A stretch of 64,000 nt of DNA, taken from Accumulibacter sp036625275 (GTDB lineage Bacteria; Pseudomonadota; Gammaproteobacteria; Burkholderiales; Rhodocyclaceae). The stretch spans positions 1 through 64,000 of the forward strand of contig NZ_JAZKUD010000005.1 of NCBI RefSeq assembly GCF_036625275.1. The letters are read 5' to 3'. The notes below the pieces were generated by a model that did not search any database, had not been told where the DNA came from, and saw nothing but the letters and a program-made list of their open reading frames with translations. Position numbers and translations under genes: made by a program. Positions 42,970 to 52,206 of the stretch are shown here, piece by piece (the first letter of the stretch is position 1; each line of letters opens with the position of its first letter).

Positions 42970-44061
42970 TCAAGACTGGTCGGCGAACACCAGGAGTTGA
43001 ACGAAAAGCTGAATCTTCATGTTCGCCTCCGGCGGGAGTGAGGTGAACTCGGAACCCATGCGAACAATCCCGTTTGCAGGCTTGCGGTTCAGAATCTTGG
43101 CGTAAACGTCACGTGCCTGATAGGCGACTATCGGCAAGTCAAGGCTGAGTTTGATTTCGCAATAAATGGGCAGTTGGCATTCCAGTTCGAGCAGAGCGCC
43201 GTGGTAGCCAAGATCGAGAATCGTGCCTGGGCGTATTTCGGGAAAGACGATGCCGTTTTCGATGATCTGGTAGCCGAACGGCAGCTTGACCTGGATACGG
43301 TGAGAACGACGTTTCTCCTTACGTGGGACATGGAACCCCAGCGAAGGAATGCCAATCAGTTCGCGCAGGCTGACGGGTACCGGCTTCCCCTTGAGATAGA
43401 TGTCGATCGGAGCGCTGGTGTCGACGAACTCCTTGCAGCGCTCATAGGTGCCCTGACTGATCAGGACCTGACCGCGCAAACTGAGCGCCTCGATGCGCGC
43501 AGCCAGATTGACTTCGTTGCCAATCACGGTGTACTCATGATAGAGGTCTGATCCCAGCGTACCCGCAAGCACCTCGCCGGTGTTGATGCCGATGCCCATG
43601 TACAGTTCCGGCCATCCCTGATCCCTGTGCGCCAGGTTGAGAGCATCCATCGTGATCTGCATTTCGACAGCGCAGGTCAGTGCTCGTTGAACATCATCGG
43701 GGCGCTGCACTGGCGCGCCGAACAGCGCCATGATCGAATCCCCCATGAATTTGTCTATGGTTCCCTGGTACTTGAAAATGATCTCGCTCATCCTGACGAG
43801 GCAGGGATTGAGAATCTTGATGACCTTACCCGCCGGTTGATTTGCAGCCATTGCCGTAAACCCGCGCAGGTCGGCGAACAGGATGGTGACCTCGCGCTTC
43901 AGGAACTCCTGCCCGAGGGGCAAAGGAAGCGAGCGCGTGTCGAGTTCATGAAGCAAGGTTTCGACCTCTGCCTGGGCCGAGCCGCTGAGCTTCTTTCCGG
44001 TATCGCGCACAATGATGCCGTGCAGACGTTGCAGCACACGCTGCACTGAACTAAGTCTCAT
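42970..44061 (-). CDS. class III nucleotidyl cyclase fused to a PilZ domain
   Basis: The 363-residue protein has a helical N-terminus, then a class III cyclase domain (about 60-225): metal Asp in TILFADLRGFTAM and DKFMGDSIMALFG, GIGINTGEVLAGTLGS and YTVIGNEVNLAARIEAL, which carries the transition-state Asn/Arg. A C-terminal PilZ-type domain follows (about 245-350): RRSHR matches RxxxR and DLGYHG matches DxSxxG with Gly for Ser. The cyclase would make cAMP (Lys before FMGD favours ATP), and PilZ would bind c-di-GMP. ATG 44061 is used; GTG 44091 with AAGGGA upstream is equally possible. No membrane segment, so cytoplasmic. Confidence 0.85.
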   Translation of the reverse strand: MRLSSVQRVLQRLHGIIVRDTGKKLSGSAQAEVETLLHELDTRSLPLPLGQEFLKREVTILFADLRGFTAMAANQPAGKVIKILNPCLVRMSEIIFKYQGTIDKFMGDSIMALFGAPVQRPDDVQRALTCAVEMQITMDALNLAHRDQGWPELYMGIGINTGEVLAGTLGSDLYHEYTVIGNEVNLAARIEALSLRGQVLISQGTYERCKEFVDTSAPIDIYLKGKPVPVSLRELIGIPSLGFHVPRKEKRRSHRIQVKLPFGYQIIENGIVFPEIRPGTILDLGYHGALLELECQLPIYCEIKLSLDLPIVAYQARDVYAKILNRKPANGIVRMGSEFTSLPPEANMKIQLFVQLLVFADQS

Positions 44062-44339
44062 ATCTTGAGGAGAATACGATGCGTCAGGCACGCATCGTCC
44101 CTTTGCAGAGGGTCATGCTCGCGCAGGCACATCATGTTTGGTCCATGTCCAACATGAGGCATTATGACATACAAATCGATGTCGAGGCAATCAATATTGA
44201 CGTGGCAGGAGATGTCCGATGGTATGAGACTGCAATGAGGCAGCGTATCCCTTGCAAAAGGATCGGGCAATAGGGAACCGGCGGCGAGCCCGGAAGCAGC
44301 CCATTCATCCGGCAAGCCGTTCTCCGGCGCTGCTGGCGT

Positions 44340-45230
44340 TTATCTGGAAGGGATGGGCAGGCGCTCGACTTCAAGAACCCGACCGCGGCCCTGCTCGGCG
44401 AGCAGCAGGTGACCCGGTGCCAGCGGCAGAACGGTTTGCCCGGAACGCAGACCGCTCAGGACAGTCTGCAACGATCCGCTCCTGTCGAGCAGCAGCAGGC
44501 GTGCCCGATGCGTGGCATCTTCGGTGATCCACAATCCCTCATCGTTGCACATCAGAAAACCCGGCGCGTTGAGCTGTTCGAGGACCAGCACGTCAGCCCC
44601 CTCTGCCTGCCAGCGTTTGACCCAGCGTTTTCCCTTTTCGGTGTAGAACAACTGCCCGTCGGGACAAATTGCGACGCCCTCCGCTTCGCTGAGGCCGCTG
44701 CGCAAGACGGTCAACGCCCTGGTGAGCGGGTCGAAGCGCAACAGGCGCCCGTCACCCGGCCGATCTTCGATGGCGTACAGAGACTGGCCATCAGTGGCCA
44801 GACCTTCGACGCTTCGACCCTGGAACAGGGTTTCCATTTGACCGTCATGCCGCCAGAGCACCGGCAGATCGCCCCCTTCCTGACTGATCGCGATGCCGTC
44901 GCGAAATGCCACCAGCCCGTCGGGCTTGGACAGCCCGACCACTGCCTGGGTCAGGCTGCCATCGGCTGCACGGCTGAACAGAATGCCGCGCCCATTGCCG
45001 AGTTCCTTGCTGATGTACAAGGCCCCCTGCCGGTCTTTTGCCAGGGCGCTGACATGCGGAATCCCGTCGAGGTAGACCCGAAACGACCAGCCATTCGCTG
45101 CCGTCACCGGGGCGAAATGCTGCCAGCCAAAGAGGCCGCCGACCAGCACGGCCAGCAGCGCCGTCAGCCACAGACCCTGTGTCCTGCGCGACGACGAAAA
45201 CAGCGTGGCAGTCAGTCCATTCGCAGACAT
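44340..45230 (-). CDS. membrane-anchored SMP-30/NHL-like beta-propeller protein
   Basis: The 296-residue product has an N-terminal membrane anchor or signal (LWLTALLAVLVGGLFGW, about 20-36) and then beta-propeller blades: HVSALAKDRQGALYISKE, GLVAFRDGIAISQEGG, GLATDGQSLYAIED, GVAICPDGQLFYTEKGKRW and APGHLLLAEQGRGRVLEVE. The pattern is of the SMP-30/gluconolactonase/NHL type, a periplasmic sensor or lactonase-like fold; metal ligands cannot be assigned. The ATG lies 2 nt after the stop codon of the methyltransferase gene upstream, so they form an operon. Confidence 0.75.
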   Translation of the reverse strand: MSANGLTATLFSSSRRTQGLWLTALLAVLVGGLFGWQHFAPVTAANGWSFRVYLDGIPHVSALAKDRQGALYISKELGNGRGILFSRAADGSLTQAVVGLSKPDGLVAFRDGIAISQEGGDLPVLWRHDGQMETLFQGRSVEGLATDGQSLYAIEDRPGDGRLLRFDPLTRALTVLRSGLSEAEGVAICPDGQLFYTEKGKRWVKRWQAEGADVLVLEQLNAPGFLMCNDEGLWITEDATHRARLLLLDRSGSLQTVLSGLRSGQTVLPLAPGHLLLAEQGRGRVLEVERLPIPSR

Positions 45231-45232
45231 CT

Positions 45233-45874
45233 CTACGTGCAGCGTTCAAACAGGGCGACATGCAGGGTGTGCAGCAAGGGGCTGCGAGCGAGATTTCGGA
45301 CCAGTCTGAATCCTTGGTGGTTAAAGTACTGTTCGACTTCCGCCAGCGGCGTCGCGTATTTTTCCGACGCCCGGCCACCGATCCTGAAACGCAGGCGGCG
45401 CTTCAGAGAGGTGACCGAGAACGGACTGAAATACGACAGGACGACCGATTTCCCCGAGACGCGACACAATTCGGAGATTGCTTGCTGGCGTATCGCCGGG
45501 TTCGGGAAATGATGGAACAGCCGAAAACAGAGGCTCGTGTCGAACTCGGCGTTGGCGTAGGTCAGCGCCTCGATATCCTGTTTGTCGACCGGACAATCGA
45601 GGCCGCTTGCATGCACGAACTGACGCGTGATTGCCAGCATGGCGTCAGAGTAATCGGCACAGTGCATCTGATAGCCCTTTCTTGCCAGATGCACGCTGAC
45701 CCGCCCACCTCCGCACGGCAGATCGAGAACCCGGTGGTTTTTCGGAACCAGGCCAAAAACTCGGTCGATCAGTGCCATTTCGGCAGCGTGCTGTCTGGGC
45801 GGGCGATCCTGGTACGCCAGCGCGTTGGGAGTGTCGTATTTGATCCGGCCACGATAGTCGACAACTAATTGCAT
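45233..45874 (-). CDS. class I SAM-dependent methyltransferase
   Basis: The 213-residue enzyme has motif I RVLDLPCGGGRVSVHLA, the acidic residue of motif II in MHCADYSDAMLAI, DIEALTYANAEFDTSLCFRL and HHFPNPAIRQQAISE, as in type 11 methyltransferases. The substrate is unknown. GAGAGGAAA lies 5 nt before ATG 45874; the longer frame to 46201 runs antisense-free but into the ABC gene and lacks the fold. It and the propeller gene form a two-gene unit. C-terminal FSVTSLKRRLRFRIGG is basic and may contact a membrane. Confidence 0.85.
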   Translation of the reverse strand: MQLVVDYRGRIKYDTPNALAYQDRPPRQHAAEMALIDRVFGLVPKNHRVLDLPCGGGRVSVHLARKGYQMHCADYSDAMLAITRQFVHASGLDCPVDKQDIEALTYANAEFDTSLCFRLFHHFPNPAIRQQAISELCRVSGKSVVLSYFSPFSVTSLKRRLRFRIGGRASEKYATPLAEVEQYFNHQGFRLVRNLARSPLLHTLHVALFERCT

Positions 45875-46004
45875 GCGTTTTCCTCTCCGGGCATATGCCC
45901 CGAGACCGATCGGGGCGTGTTCTTGCCATGAGATCCTGCATGCCCAGGCTGAAGTGAGCCTTAAACTACACTGGCCGATGCGCACCGCAGCGCCGCCAGT
46001 CTCT

Positions 46005-47828
46005 TCAAGTACCGAACTGCAGTGCCGCCAGGCGAGCGTACAAGCCGTGGCGCTCGACCAGCGACGCGTGCGTGCCGGCCTCGATGACCCGTCCCTGGTC
46101 GAGAACGATGATCCGGTCGGCACGTTGCACGGTGGCCAGGCGATGAGCAATGACGATCGTCGTTCGCCCGGCCATCGCAGCTTCGAGTGCGGCCTGCACA
46201 ATGCGCTCGCTTTCGGCGTCGAGGCTGCTGGTCGCTTCGTCGAGCAACAATAGCGGTGCGTTCTTCAATATCGCACGCGCAATGGCGATGCGCTGGCGCT
46301 GGCCACCGGACAGGCGGACACCGCGCTCGCCGACGAAAGTGGCGTAGCCATCGGGCAATCGCTGCACGAATTCATCGACGAAGGCCGCGCGCGCAGCGGC
46401 ACCCGTTTCCTCATCGGAGGCGTCAGGTTTTCCGTAGCGGATGTTGTCGGCAATGCTGCCCGAGAAGATCACTGCCTCCTGGGGCACCACCGCAATGCGC
46501 GCACGCAACTCGGCCAGGCGCACCCGCCGCAGGTCGATGCCATCGATCCGAACCGATCCTTGACCGACTTCGTAAAAACGTTGCAGCAACTGGAAGAGGG
46601 TCGTCTTGCCGGCGCCCGACGATCCGACCAGCGCCACGGTCTGTCCGGCCTCGATGGTGAAATCGATCCCTTGCAGCACCTCTTGCGCCGGGCGTGACGG
46701 ATAGGCGAAGCGTACCCGGCAAAAGCTCACCTGCAGGCCTGCCGTTGCTGCCGGCAAGGCGATGGGCTGTGCCGGCTCGGCAATCGGCGAGCACGCGCCG
46801 AGCAGTTCCATCAACCTTTCAGTGGCTCCCGAAGCGCGCAGCAGATCACCCCAAACCTCGGCCAGCACGGCCACGCTGCCGGCGACGACCATGACATAGA
46901 GCGCCGTCTGGCTCAGCTGGCCAGCACTGATCTCGCCGGCGAGTACCGCCTGGACGCCGTCGTAGAGGCCGTAGAGCAGCGAAGCAAAGACACCGACGAT
47001 GACGAAGGCGGTGAGCGCCGAGCGCGTGCCGCTACGGCGGATCGAGGTGGCAAAGGCCTGTTCGTTGGCGGCCGCAAAGCGTATCGTCTCGGCACGCTCC
47101 TGAGTATAGCTCTGGACCACCGGAATGGCATTGAGGATCTCGCCGGCAATACCGCTGGTATCGGCAATGCGGTCCTGGCTGGCGCGCGAGAGCTTGCGCA
47201 CGCGACGGGCGATGAGCACTGCCGGCAACACCACCAGCACGATGATCGCCACCACCGTCAGCATCAGCCGCGGCGTCGTGGTGACCAGCATGGCCAGCCC
47301 GCCGGCCAGCAACACCAGGTTGCGCAGACCCATGCTGATGCTCGAACCGACGGCGCTGTGAATCACCGTCGTGTCGGTGGTCAGCCGCGACAGCACTTCG
47401 CCGGTCTTCAAGGTCTCGAAGAACTGCGGACTCTGCCGCAGCACATGCGCGTAGACCGCCTGCCGCAAATCGGTGGTCACCCGCTCGCCGATCCAGCTCA
47501 CCATGTAGAAACGTGCAGCGGTCGCCAGCCCGAGTATCCCCGCAACGGCGAACAACGAGATGAAATGGTCGCGGATGGCCGGCAGTCGATCATCGGGCGA
47601 CCAGCCAGCCGGCGCTGCGAGACCGCCGTCGACCAGCAATTTCACGGCGTAGGGCAGCGCCAGCGTCGCGCCGGCGGCGAGCAGCAGGAACAGCAAGGCC
47701 AGCGCGACCTGCCCGCGATAGCGGGCCACGTAGGGCAGCAGCGCGCGCAGCGGCCGCAGTTTTCGTGCTGGTCGCAGTGGCTGCGCGCCGTCGTCGGTTG
47801 AAGGGGGCCAGGAAGTTTCGTGGTTCAG
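46005..47828 (-). CDS. ABC exporter (MsbA/ABCB-like half transporter)
   Basis: The half transporter has six membrane helices (LALLFLLLAAGATLALPYAV, ISLFAVAGILGLATAARFYM, then pairs around 140 and 250) and an ATPase domain: Walker A LVGSSGAGKTTLFQL, Q-loop VVPQEAVIF, signature RLSGGQRQRIAIARA, Walker B LLLLDEATSSLDAES, H-loop IAHRLATV. It most resembles lipid/multidrug exporters with an intact NBD. No ATG fits the N-terminus: the family region LRPLRALLPYVARYRG follows a CTG at 47828 that overlaps the MAPEG stop (CTGA). GTG near 47731 would cut the first helix. The long frame to 48140 overlaps the MAPEG gene in another frame and is rejected. Confidence 0.8.
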   Translation of the reverse strand: MNHETSWPPSTDDGAQPLRPARKLRPLRALLPYVARYRGQVALALLFLLLAAGATLALPYAVKLLVDGGLAAPAGWSPDDRLPAIRDHFISLFAVAGILGLATAARFYMVSWIGERVTTDLRQAVYAHVLRQSPQFFETLKTGEVLSRLTTDTTVIHSAVGSSISMGLRNLVLLAGGLAMLVTTTPRLMLTVVAIIVLVVLPAVLIARRVRKLSRASQDRIADTSGIAGEILNAIPVVQSYTQERAETIRFAAANEQAFATSIRRSGTRSALTAFVIVGVFASLLYGLYDGVQAVLAGEISAGQLSQTALYVMVVAGSVAVLAEVWGDLLRASGATERLMELLGACSPIAEPAQPIALPAATAGLQVSFCRVRFAYPSRPAQEVLQGIDFTIEAGQTVALVGSSGAGKTTLFQLLQRFYEVGQGSVRIDGIDLRRVRLAELRARIAVVPQEAVIFSGSIADNIRYGKPDASDEETGAAARAAFVDEFVQRLPDGYATFVGERGVRLSGGQRQRIAIARAILKNAPLLLLDEATSSLDAESERIVQAALEAAMAGRTTIVIAHRLATVQRADRIIVLDQGRVIEAGTHASLVERHGLYARLAALQFGT

Positions 47829-48220
47829 GCGAGCAGTCCACGCAGCACACCCCAGGCGCCACCGAGGGCCAGGGTGCCGAAGGCAAGCATCGAAACCAGG
47901 AAACCCTTGCCGCGCGTCTTCGGATCGCAGGCATAGGCCCAGGCATACCAGACCCGGCCCAGCAGCCAGACGCCTCCGATCCCGGTCGCCCAGAGGCTCG
48001 ACAGGAAGATCGCGAACACCCAAAGTACCGGCAGGAAGGCTACCGTGTTCTCGAGGGTATTCATCTGGATTCGGTAAGCGATCTCGAACTGTCGGTGCCC
48101 GCTGATCGCCGGCGCGTGGATCTGGTACTTGATCCGGCACCGGCCGACGTAGGCCGCGCAGGCGAACAACAGCAGCGCAGTGGCGAGAGTGATCAGCGCC
48201 GGTCCTGGATAAGCATTCAT
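47825..48220 (-). CDS. MAPEG family membrane protein
   Basis: The 131-residue protein has four hydrophobic helices (LITLATALLLFACAAYV, VAFLPVLWVFAIFL, GIGGVWLLGRVWYAWAYA, FLVSMLAFGTLALGGAW) and the MAPEG pattern FEIAYRIQMNTLENTVAFLP with the conserved Arg-x-x-x-Asn-x-x-Glu (RIQMNTLEN). Eukaryotic relatives use glutathione or eicosanoids; bacterial roles are largely unknown. Its stop codon is within CTGA at the likely start of the ABC exporter, so the two are coupled. Confidence 0.85.
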   Translation of the reverse strand: MNAYPGPALITLATALLLFACAAYVGRCRIKYQIHAPAISGHRQFEIAYRIQMNTLENTVAFLPVLWVFAIFLSSLWATGIGGVWLLGRVWYAWAYACDPKTRGKGFLVSMLAFGTLALGGAWGVLRGLLA

Positions 48221-48272
48221 GGGGTCGCTCCGTATGGCAGAGTAGGCAGAGACAGTCGCAGGCCAGGAAGAT

Positions 48273-49001
48273 TCAGGATGCCCGACTCCCGAGCAGGAAA
48301 TTGCCGATCCGCAGCAGGCGCCGCCGTGCCGCCTCGCCGCCGAGACCGGTACACAGCGGCCCGGCGGCGATGGCCAGCTCGGCCGCCCGCTCGGGGGTCA
48401 GCAGCTCGGCGCGCTGGCTGTACTCGATGATCGCCAGTTGTTCTTCGCGGGTCAGGACAAAGGGGGGAGCTTCACTGCCGACCCCGCTCCCGAGCGGGCT
48501 ATCGGCGCCGACCGGCCGGTGCGCGCTTTCGTCGACATGCACTACCAGAGTCCCGGCAGCCAGGTCGCCCAGACGTTTCCCCTCCGCGTTGAGCAGGCTG
48601 GTGATGAAACCAGTGGCGTACATCAACGGCAGCATATCGACGCTGCGCAGCGTATTACGGATGAAAGCGGCGCTCCAGCCGACAGGTCGACCATCGTCAT
48701 GGACGACCGCCAGGCCACAGGCCTTTTTGCCCGGCGTCTGACCGTGCCGATACACTTCGAAAATGATCGGATACCACCACTCGAGCAGGAATGCGCCGAG
48801 CAACAGCAGACCAGCGCCGAAATTGCCGATCTGTGCGGCAGCCATCGCCAGCAGCAGCCAGAGTCCCAAGCGAAGCAGAAAATCGAGAAACCAGGCGCGC
48901 GCCCGCGCGACCGGCCCAGCCACCCGCAACTCGATCTCGCAGCCTTCGGGCGTGGCGATGCGGCGGAGACTGTCCAGCGGGTCGGCAGGCGCACCGGTCA
49001 T
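48273..49001 (-). CDS. RDD family membrane protein
   Basis: The 242-residue protein has the RDD domain: VARARAWFLDFLLRLGLWLL (Arg and Asp of the first helix), a second helix LLLLGAFLLEWWYPIIFE, and GQTPGKKACGLAVVHDDGRPVGW, followed by LLNAEGKRLGDLAAGTLVV where Arg-Leu-Gly-Asp is typical. The C-terminal soluble tail (TREEQLAIIEYSQRAELLT) is common in RDD proteins of MoxR/SpoIIM operons. Its ATG overlaps the preceding stop (TGATG), so 49001 is the start. RDD genes are regular members of MoxR-DUF58 clusters, here placed on the distal side of them. Confidence 0.85.
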   Translation of the reverse strand: MTGAPADPLDSLRRIATPEGCEIELRVAGPVARARAWFLDFLLRLGLWLLLAMAAAQIGNFGAGLLLLGAFLLEWWYPIIFEVYRHGQTPGKKACGLAVVHDDGRPVGWSAAFIRNTLRSVDMLPLMYATGFITSLLNAEGKRLGDLAAGTLVVHVDESAHRPVGADSPLGSGVGSEAPPFVLTREEQLAIIEYSQRAELLTPERAAELAIAAGPLCTGLGGEAARRRLLRIGNFLLGSRAS

Positions 49002-49786
49002 CAATGTTCGGCGAAGAACAGATCCCGGTAGGCCGCGTACAGCGAAGCGTAGAGCACCGGCAGCAGCACCAGCCAGCCGAGCAGTAGCGGCAGGCTGGCC
49101 AGCACTGCGGCGACCAGCACCAACAGGACATAGACCAGGAACGACGGGAAATTGCGTAGCGCGACGAGGACTCCGGTCTTGATCGCCTGATACGCGGATA
49201 GCTCGTGAAAGAGCAGCAACGGCGGCGCCAGCCAGACGGCCATGGCCAACGGCGCGAAGACCAGGATCATGGCCAGAAAGGAAACCACAATGGCCCACGC
49301 GGCGGTGTTCCCGGTGCCGTCGAGACCGATCGTCGCCAGCGCGGCGATTCCGGTGACGGTGGCGATGATGCCGACCGCGACGGCGACCACCAACAGCGCC
49401 AGCAGGTAGAGCAGCCCGACCATCAGCAAGCCTCCCGGCTGACGCGCAAAGCCGGCAAACAGGTGTTCGAAGCGAATCCCCTCGCCCTCTTCCATGGCCC
49501 GACAGCCGATGCTGATGCCACCGATGAATACCGGAATCAGCAGGTTGGCGGCGATGTTCAGGAGCGGAACCATCCCGGCGATCAGCATCACCGCCATGAA
49601 GGCGACGGCGATGCCAATCCAGGTGCCCGGTGCCGTGCGGAACATCTCCCAGCCGCGCGACAGCCACTGCAGGCCGCTCCCGGCCGATACCAGCCGGCCC
49701 TCGGGAATGAACGTGCCAAAGCTGCTTTCACTGTAGTCATATAGCCGCGCAGAAGGTGGCCTGAACGGATTGTCGTCGATCTGCAT
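49001..49786 (-). CDS. BPSS1780-family membrane protein
   Basis: The 261-residue protein has a hydrophilic N-terminus (NPFRPPSARLYDY) and about six membrane helices (GIAVAFMAVMLIAGMVPLL, LIPVFIGGISIGCRAMEEGE, GLLMVGLLYLLALLVVAVAV, FLAMILVFAPLAMAVWLAPP, SFLVYVLLVLVAAVLASLPL). The pattern 'GISIGCRAMEEGEGIRF' and 'PLLLFHELSAYQAIKTG' is that of the BPSS1780 family, whose function is unknown. It is coupled to the RDD gene by TGATG. 102 bp separate it from the DUF58 gene, so it may be a separate transcript. Confidence 0.8.
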   Translation of the reverse strand: MQIDDNPFRPPSARLYDYSESSFGTFIPEGRLVSAGSGLQWLSRGWEMFRTAPGTWIGIAVAFMAVMLIAGMVPLLNIAANLLIPVFIGGISIGCRAMEEGEGIRFEHLFAGFARQPGGLLMVGLLYLLALLVVAVAVGIIATVTGIAALATIGLDGTGNTAAWAIVVSFLAMILVFAPLAMAVWLAPPLLLFHELSAYQAIKTGVLVALRNFPSFLVYVLLVLVAAVLASLPLLLGWLVLLPVLYASLYAAYRDLFFAEH

Positions 49787-49888
49787 GGCGGCCCCCCTGC
49801 CGTCAAAATAGTGGAGTGACTCGTGGAGTGACGTTTCATCGCGATCGGGGCAGGCGGTTGCCTGGCAGCAACGATCGCACGGCGCATA

Positions 49889-51199
49889 CTAGCACGCGCC
49901 GGAACGCTTTCTGGCCCAGTAGTGATTGATCAGCGCCACCGGCAGTTGGCGCACAGCGACGTCGAGAACCTCGACGCCACTGTGACGTAACAGCGCCACC
50001 TGCCGCCGCCTCGTCTGCAGGTATTCCATGCCGGCAGCGCGTGTCAGCGCGGCGTCGAAATCATTGACCGGCGCTTCGAGCAACTCGTCGAGTACCGCTT
50101 CGCGCAGGCTGGCAATGCTCACCGCATGACGGCGCCGCAACTGCCCGACGGCCGGCAGCAGCGTATCATCATCCTCGTCGCGCAGGTTGGTAACCAGAAT
50201 CACCAACGCCCGTTTGCACAGGCGCTGGCTGAGGGTTTCGCTGGCGCGCAGGTAATCGGGCACCTGCAGTGACGGCTGCAGGTCGTAAACGGTATTCATC
50301 ATCGCCTGCAGGGTCGCCAATGACTTGCGCGGCGGCAGCACGCGCGGCGTGGCGTGGCCAAAGGTGGCCAGTCCAACGGCGTCGCCCTGGCGCAGGGCAA
50401 CCCAGGCGAGCAGCAGCAGGGCGTTGAGGGTGTGGTCGAAATGCGAAAGCTCGCCGTCGCGAGCACGCATCCGGACCCCGCAATCGAGCAGAAAGACGAT
50501 CTGCTGGTCGCGTTCGTCGGTGTATGCCCGCGAGATCAGGCGGCCGACGCGGGAGCTGGCCTTCCAGTCGATCTGCCGCGGCGCATCGTCCTGACAGTAA
50601 TCGCGCAACTGCTGGAACTCCATCCCCTCACCACGCCGCCGACGCTGCAGGATACCGATCTGCGACAGGCGGTGGTCGGTCGCCAGCAGCGTGTAATGCG
50701 CGATGCGCGCGAAATTCGGGAAGACCCGCACCACGTCCTGCTCGGCGATGCTCTCCTGCAGCAACCACAGGCGCAGCGGCGACGAGCAGCGCAGGCTGAC
50801 ACCGTCGAACACCTGCCGGCCGCGCTCGCTCACCGAAACCCGATAGACGACGCGCAGGCCGCGCTCGGCGGTGATCGTGAAGCGCAGCGGCAGGCCCTCG
50901 CTAAGGAAAGCCGCCGGGTGCCCGTCGATCAGCCAGCCGCTCGCCTGCCCGGAATCACAGCGAAGGCGCAGGCCGACGTTCTGCCAGGTCCCGACCGGCA
51001 TGGCATGCGACAGATCGCGCTGCACGGCGATGCGGCCGCGACGGCGCCAGGCGCTCAGCGCGTCGGCAGCGGCCAGGCCAAACAATGTTGCCGCAGCCAC
51101 CTGCCAAAGGAACAGCAGGTTCGGCACGGCGGCGACCACCAGACCCAGCCACAACCATAGCCCGGCAGCGAGCAGCAGTCTGCGGTCAGGCAGCAGCAT
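49889..51199 (-). CDS. DUF58 domain protein of a MoxR operon
   Basis: The 436-residue protein has two N-terminal membrane helices (LLLAAGLWLWLGLVVAAVP, LLFLWQVAAATLFGLAAA), a beta-rich middle with the family hallmark GEGMEFQQLRDYCQDDAPRQIDWKASSRVG (read as MEFQQLRDYCQDD and PRQIDWKASSR) and a VWA-like C-terminal part (IVFLLDCGVRMRAR). DUF58 proteins are encoded with MoxR ATPases, and are thought to be their clients or partners in cell-envelope processes. Start 51199 follows the MoxR stop by 7 bp and is preferred to 51256, which lies inside that gene. Confidence 0.9.
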   Translation of the reverse strand: MLLPDRRLLLAAGLWLWLGLVVAAVPNLLFLWQVAAATLFGLAAADALSAWRRRGRIAVQRDLSHAMPVGTWQNVGLRLRCDSGQASGWLIDGHPAAFLSEGLPLRFTITAERGLRVVYRVSVSERGRQVFDGVSLRCSSPLRLWLLQESIAEQDVVRVFPNFARIAHYTLLATDHRLSQIGILQRRRRGEGMEFQQLRDYCQDDAPRQIDWKASSRVGRLISRAYTDERDQQIVFLLDCGVRMRARDGELSHFDHTLNALLLLAWVALRQGDAVGLATFGHATPRVLPPRKSLATLQAMMNTVYDLQPSLQVPDYLRASETLSQRLCKRALVILVTNLRDEDDDTLLPAVGQLRRRHAVSIASLREAVLDELLEAPVNDFDAALTRAAGMEYLQTRRRQVALLRHSGVEVLDVAVRQLPVALINHYWARKRSGAC

Positions 51200-51206
51200 G
51201 GGACCG

Positions 51207-52196
51207 TCAGGCCCGCGGCGCCGGCACGCGTTCGAGCAGCGCGCACAGCACATCATCGGCGCTGAGTCCTTCGATTTCGGTCTCGGCGGCCGGCGTCACG
51301 CGGTGGCGCAGCGCCGGCAGCGCCACCGCCTTGATGTCGTCGGGCGTGGCGAAACCCCGCCCGGCCATCAGTGCTCGCGCCCGCGCTGCCCGCACCAGCG
51401 CGATCGGGCCGCGCGGACCGGCGCCACTGGCCAGCCCCGGCGTTTCGCGACTGGCGCGAACGATGGCCACGGCATAGGCGACGACACGCTCGTCGACGAC
51501 GACATGCGCCGTCCATTGCTGCAGCCCGACCACCGTTGCCGGCTGGATCAGCGTGGCCACGGTTTCGACGTCGAGGTCGCCACCGGTCTTCGCTCTCGTC
51601 ACCTGCCGGGTCAATGCCACCTCTTCTTCTTCACTCGGGTAATCGATGCGAATCTTGAACAGAAAACGGTCGAGCTGCGCTTCCGGCAAGGGGTAAGTGC
51701 CCTCCTGTTCGATCGGATTCTGGGTCGCCAGGACCATGAACGGGCGAGGCAAGGGTGAACTGTTCCCTTCCAGCGTGACCTGTTTCTCCTGCATCGCTTC
51801 GAGCAGTGCCGACTGCGTTTTGGCGGGCGCCCGGTTGATCTCGTCGGCGAGCAAGAGATGCGTGAACACCGGCCCCTGGCGGGTGACGAAGCGGGCGGTG
51901 GCCGCATCGAACAGCGTGTGACCGACCACATCGGAGGGCATCAGGTCGGGAGTGAACTGGATGCGTCGGGTCTGACCGCCGAAGGTTCTGGCCAGGACTT
52001 TCACCAGCAGCGTCTTGCCGAGGCCGGGAACGCCCTCGATGAGCACATGTGCATCGGCCAGCAAACCGATCAGCACTTCGTCGATGACCGCCTGCTGGCC
52101 AATCACCGCCTTGGCCATTTCGGCGCGCAGCGCGCTCAGCAGTTGTCGTGCCTGTTGCAGTTTTTCTGCCGGCAGAACCGGCGCGGGAGTATTCAT
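51207..52196 (-). CDS. MoxR-family AAA+ ATPase
   Basis: The 329-residue ATPase has MAKAVIGQQAVIDEVLIGLL, Walker A EGVPGLGKTLLVKVLA, Walker B HLLLADEINRAPAKTQSALL, sensor I LATQNPIEQEGTYPLPEAQ with the arginine finger in LDRFLF, and a C-terminal sensor II helical domain. MoxR proteins act as chaperone-like remodelers, often for VWA-domain partners. The start at 52196 puts the usual short N-terminus before the GQ motif; the longer frame to 52745 runs through the DUF4350 gene and is a shadow. 10 bp separate it from the DUF4350 gene. Confidence 0.93.
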   Translation of the reverse strand: MNTPAPVLPAEKLQQARQLLSALRAEMAKAVIGQQAVIDEVLIGLLADAHVLIEGVPGLGKTLLVKVLARTFGGQTRRIQFTPDLMPSDVVGHTLFDAATARFVTRQGPVFTHLLLADEINRAPAKTQSALLEAMQEKQVTLEGNSSPLPRPFMVLATQNPIEQEGTYPLPEAQLDRFLFKIRIDYPSEEEEVALTRQVTRAKTGGDLDVETVATLIQPATVVGLQQWTAHVVVDERVVAYAVAIVRASRETPGLASGAGPRGPIALVRAARARALMAGRGFATPDDIKAVALPALRHRVTPAAETEIEGLSADDVLCALLERVPAPRA

Positions 52197-52206
52197 GGCA
52201 AGGCTC

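Noticed and set aside
44079..44273. 64-codon plus-strand ORF with a GAGGAGA site
   Set aside because: It overlaps the likely start region of the cyclase gene on the other strand and has no recognisable features; the site may be chance.
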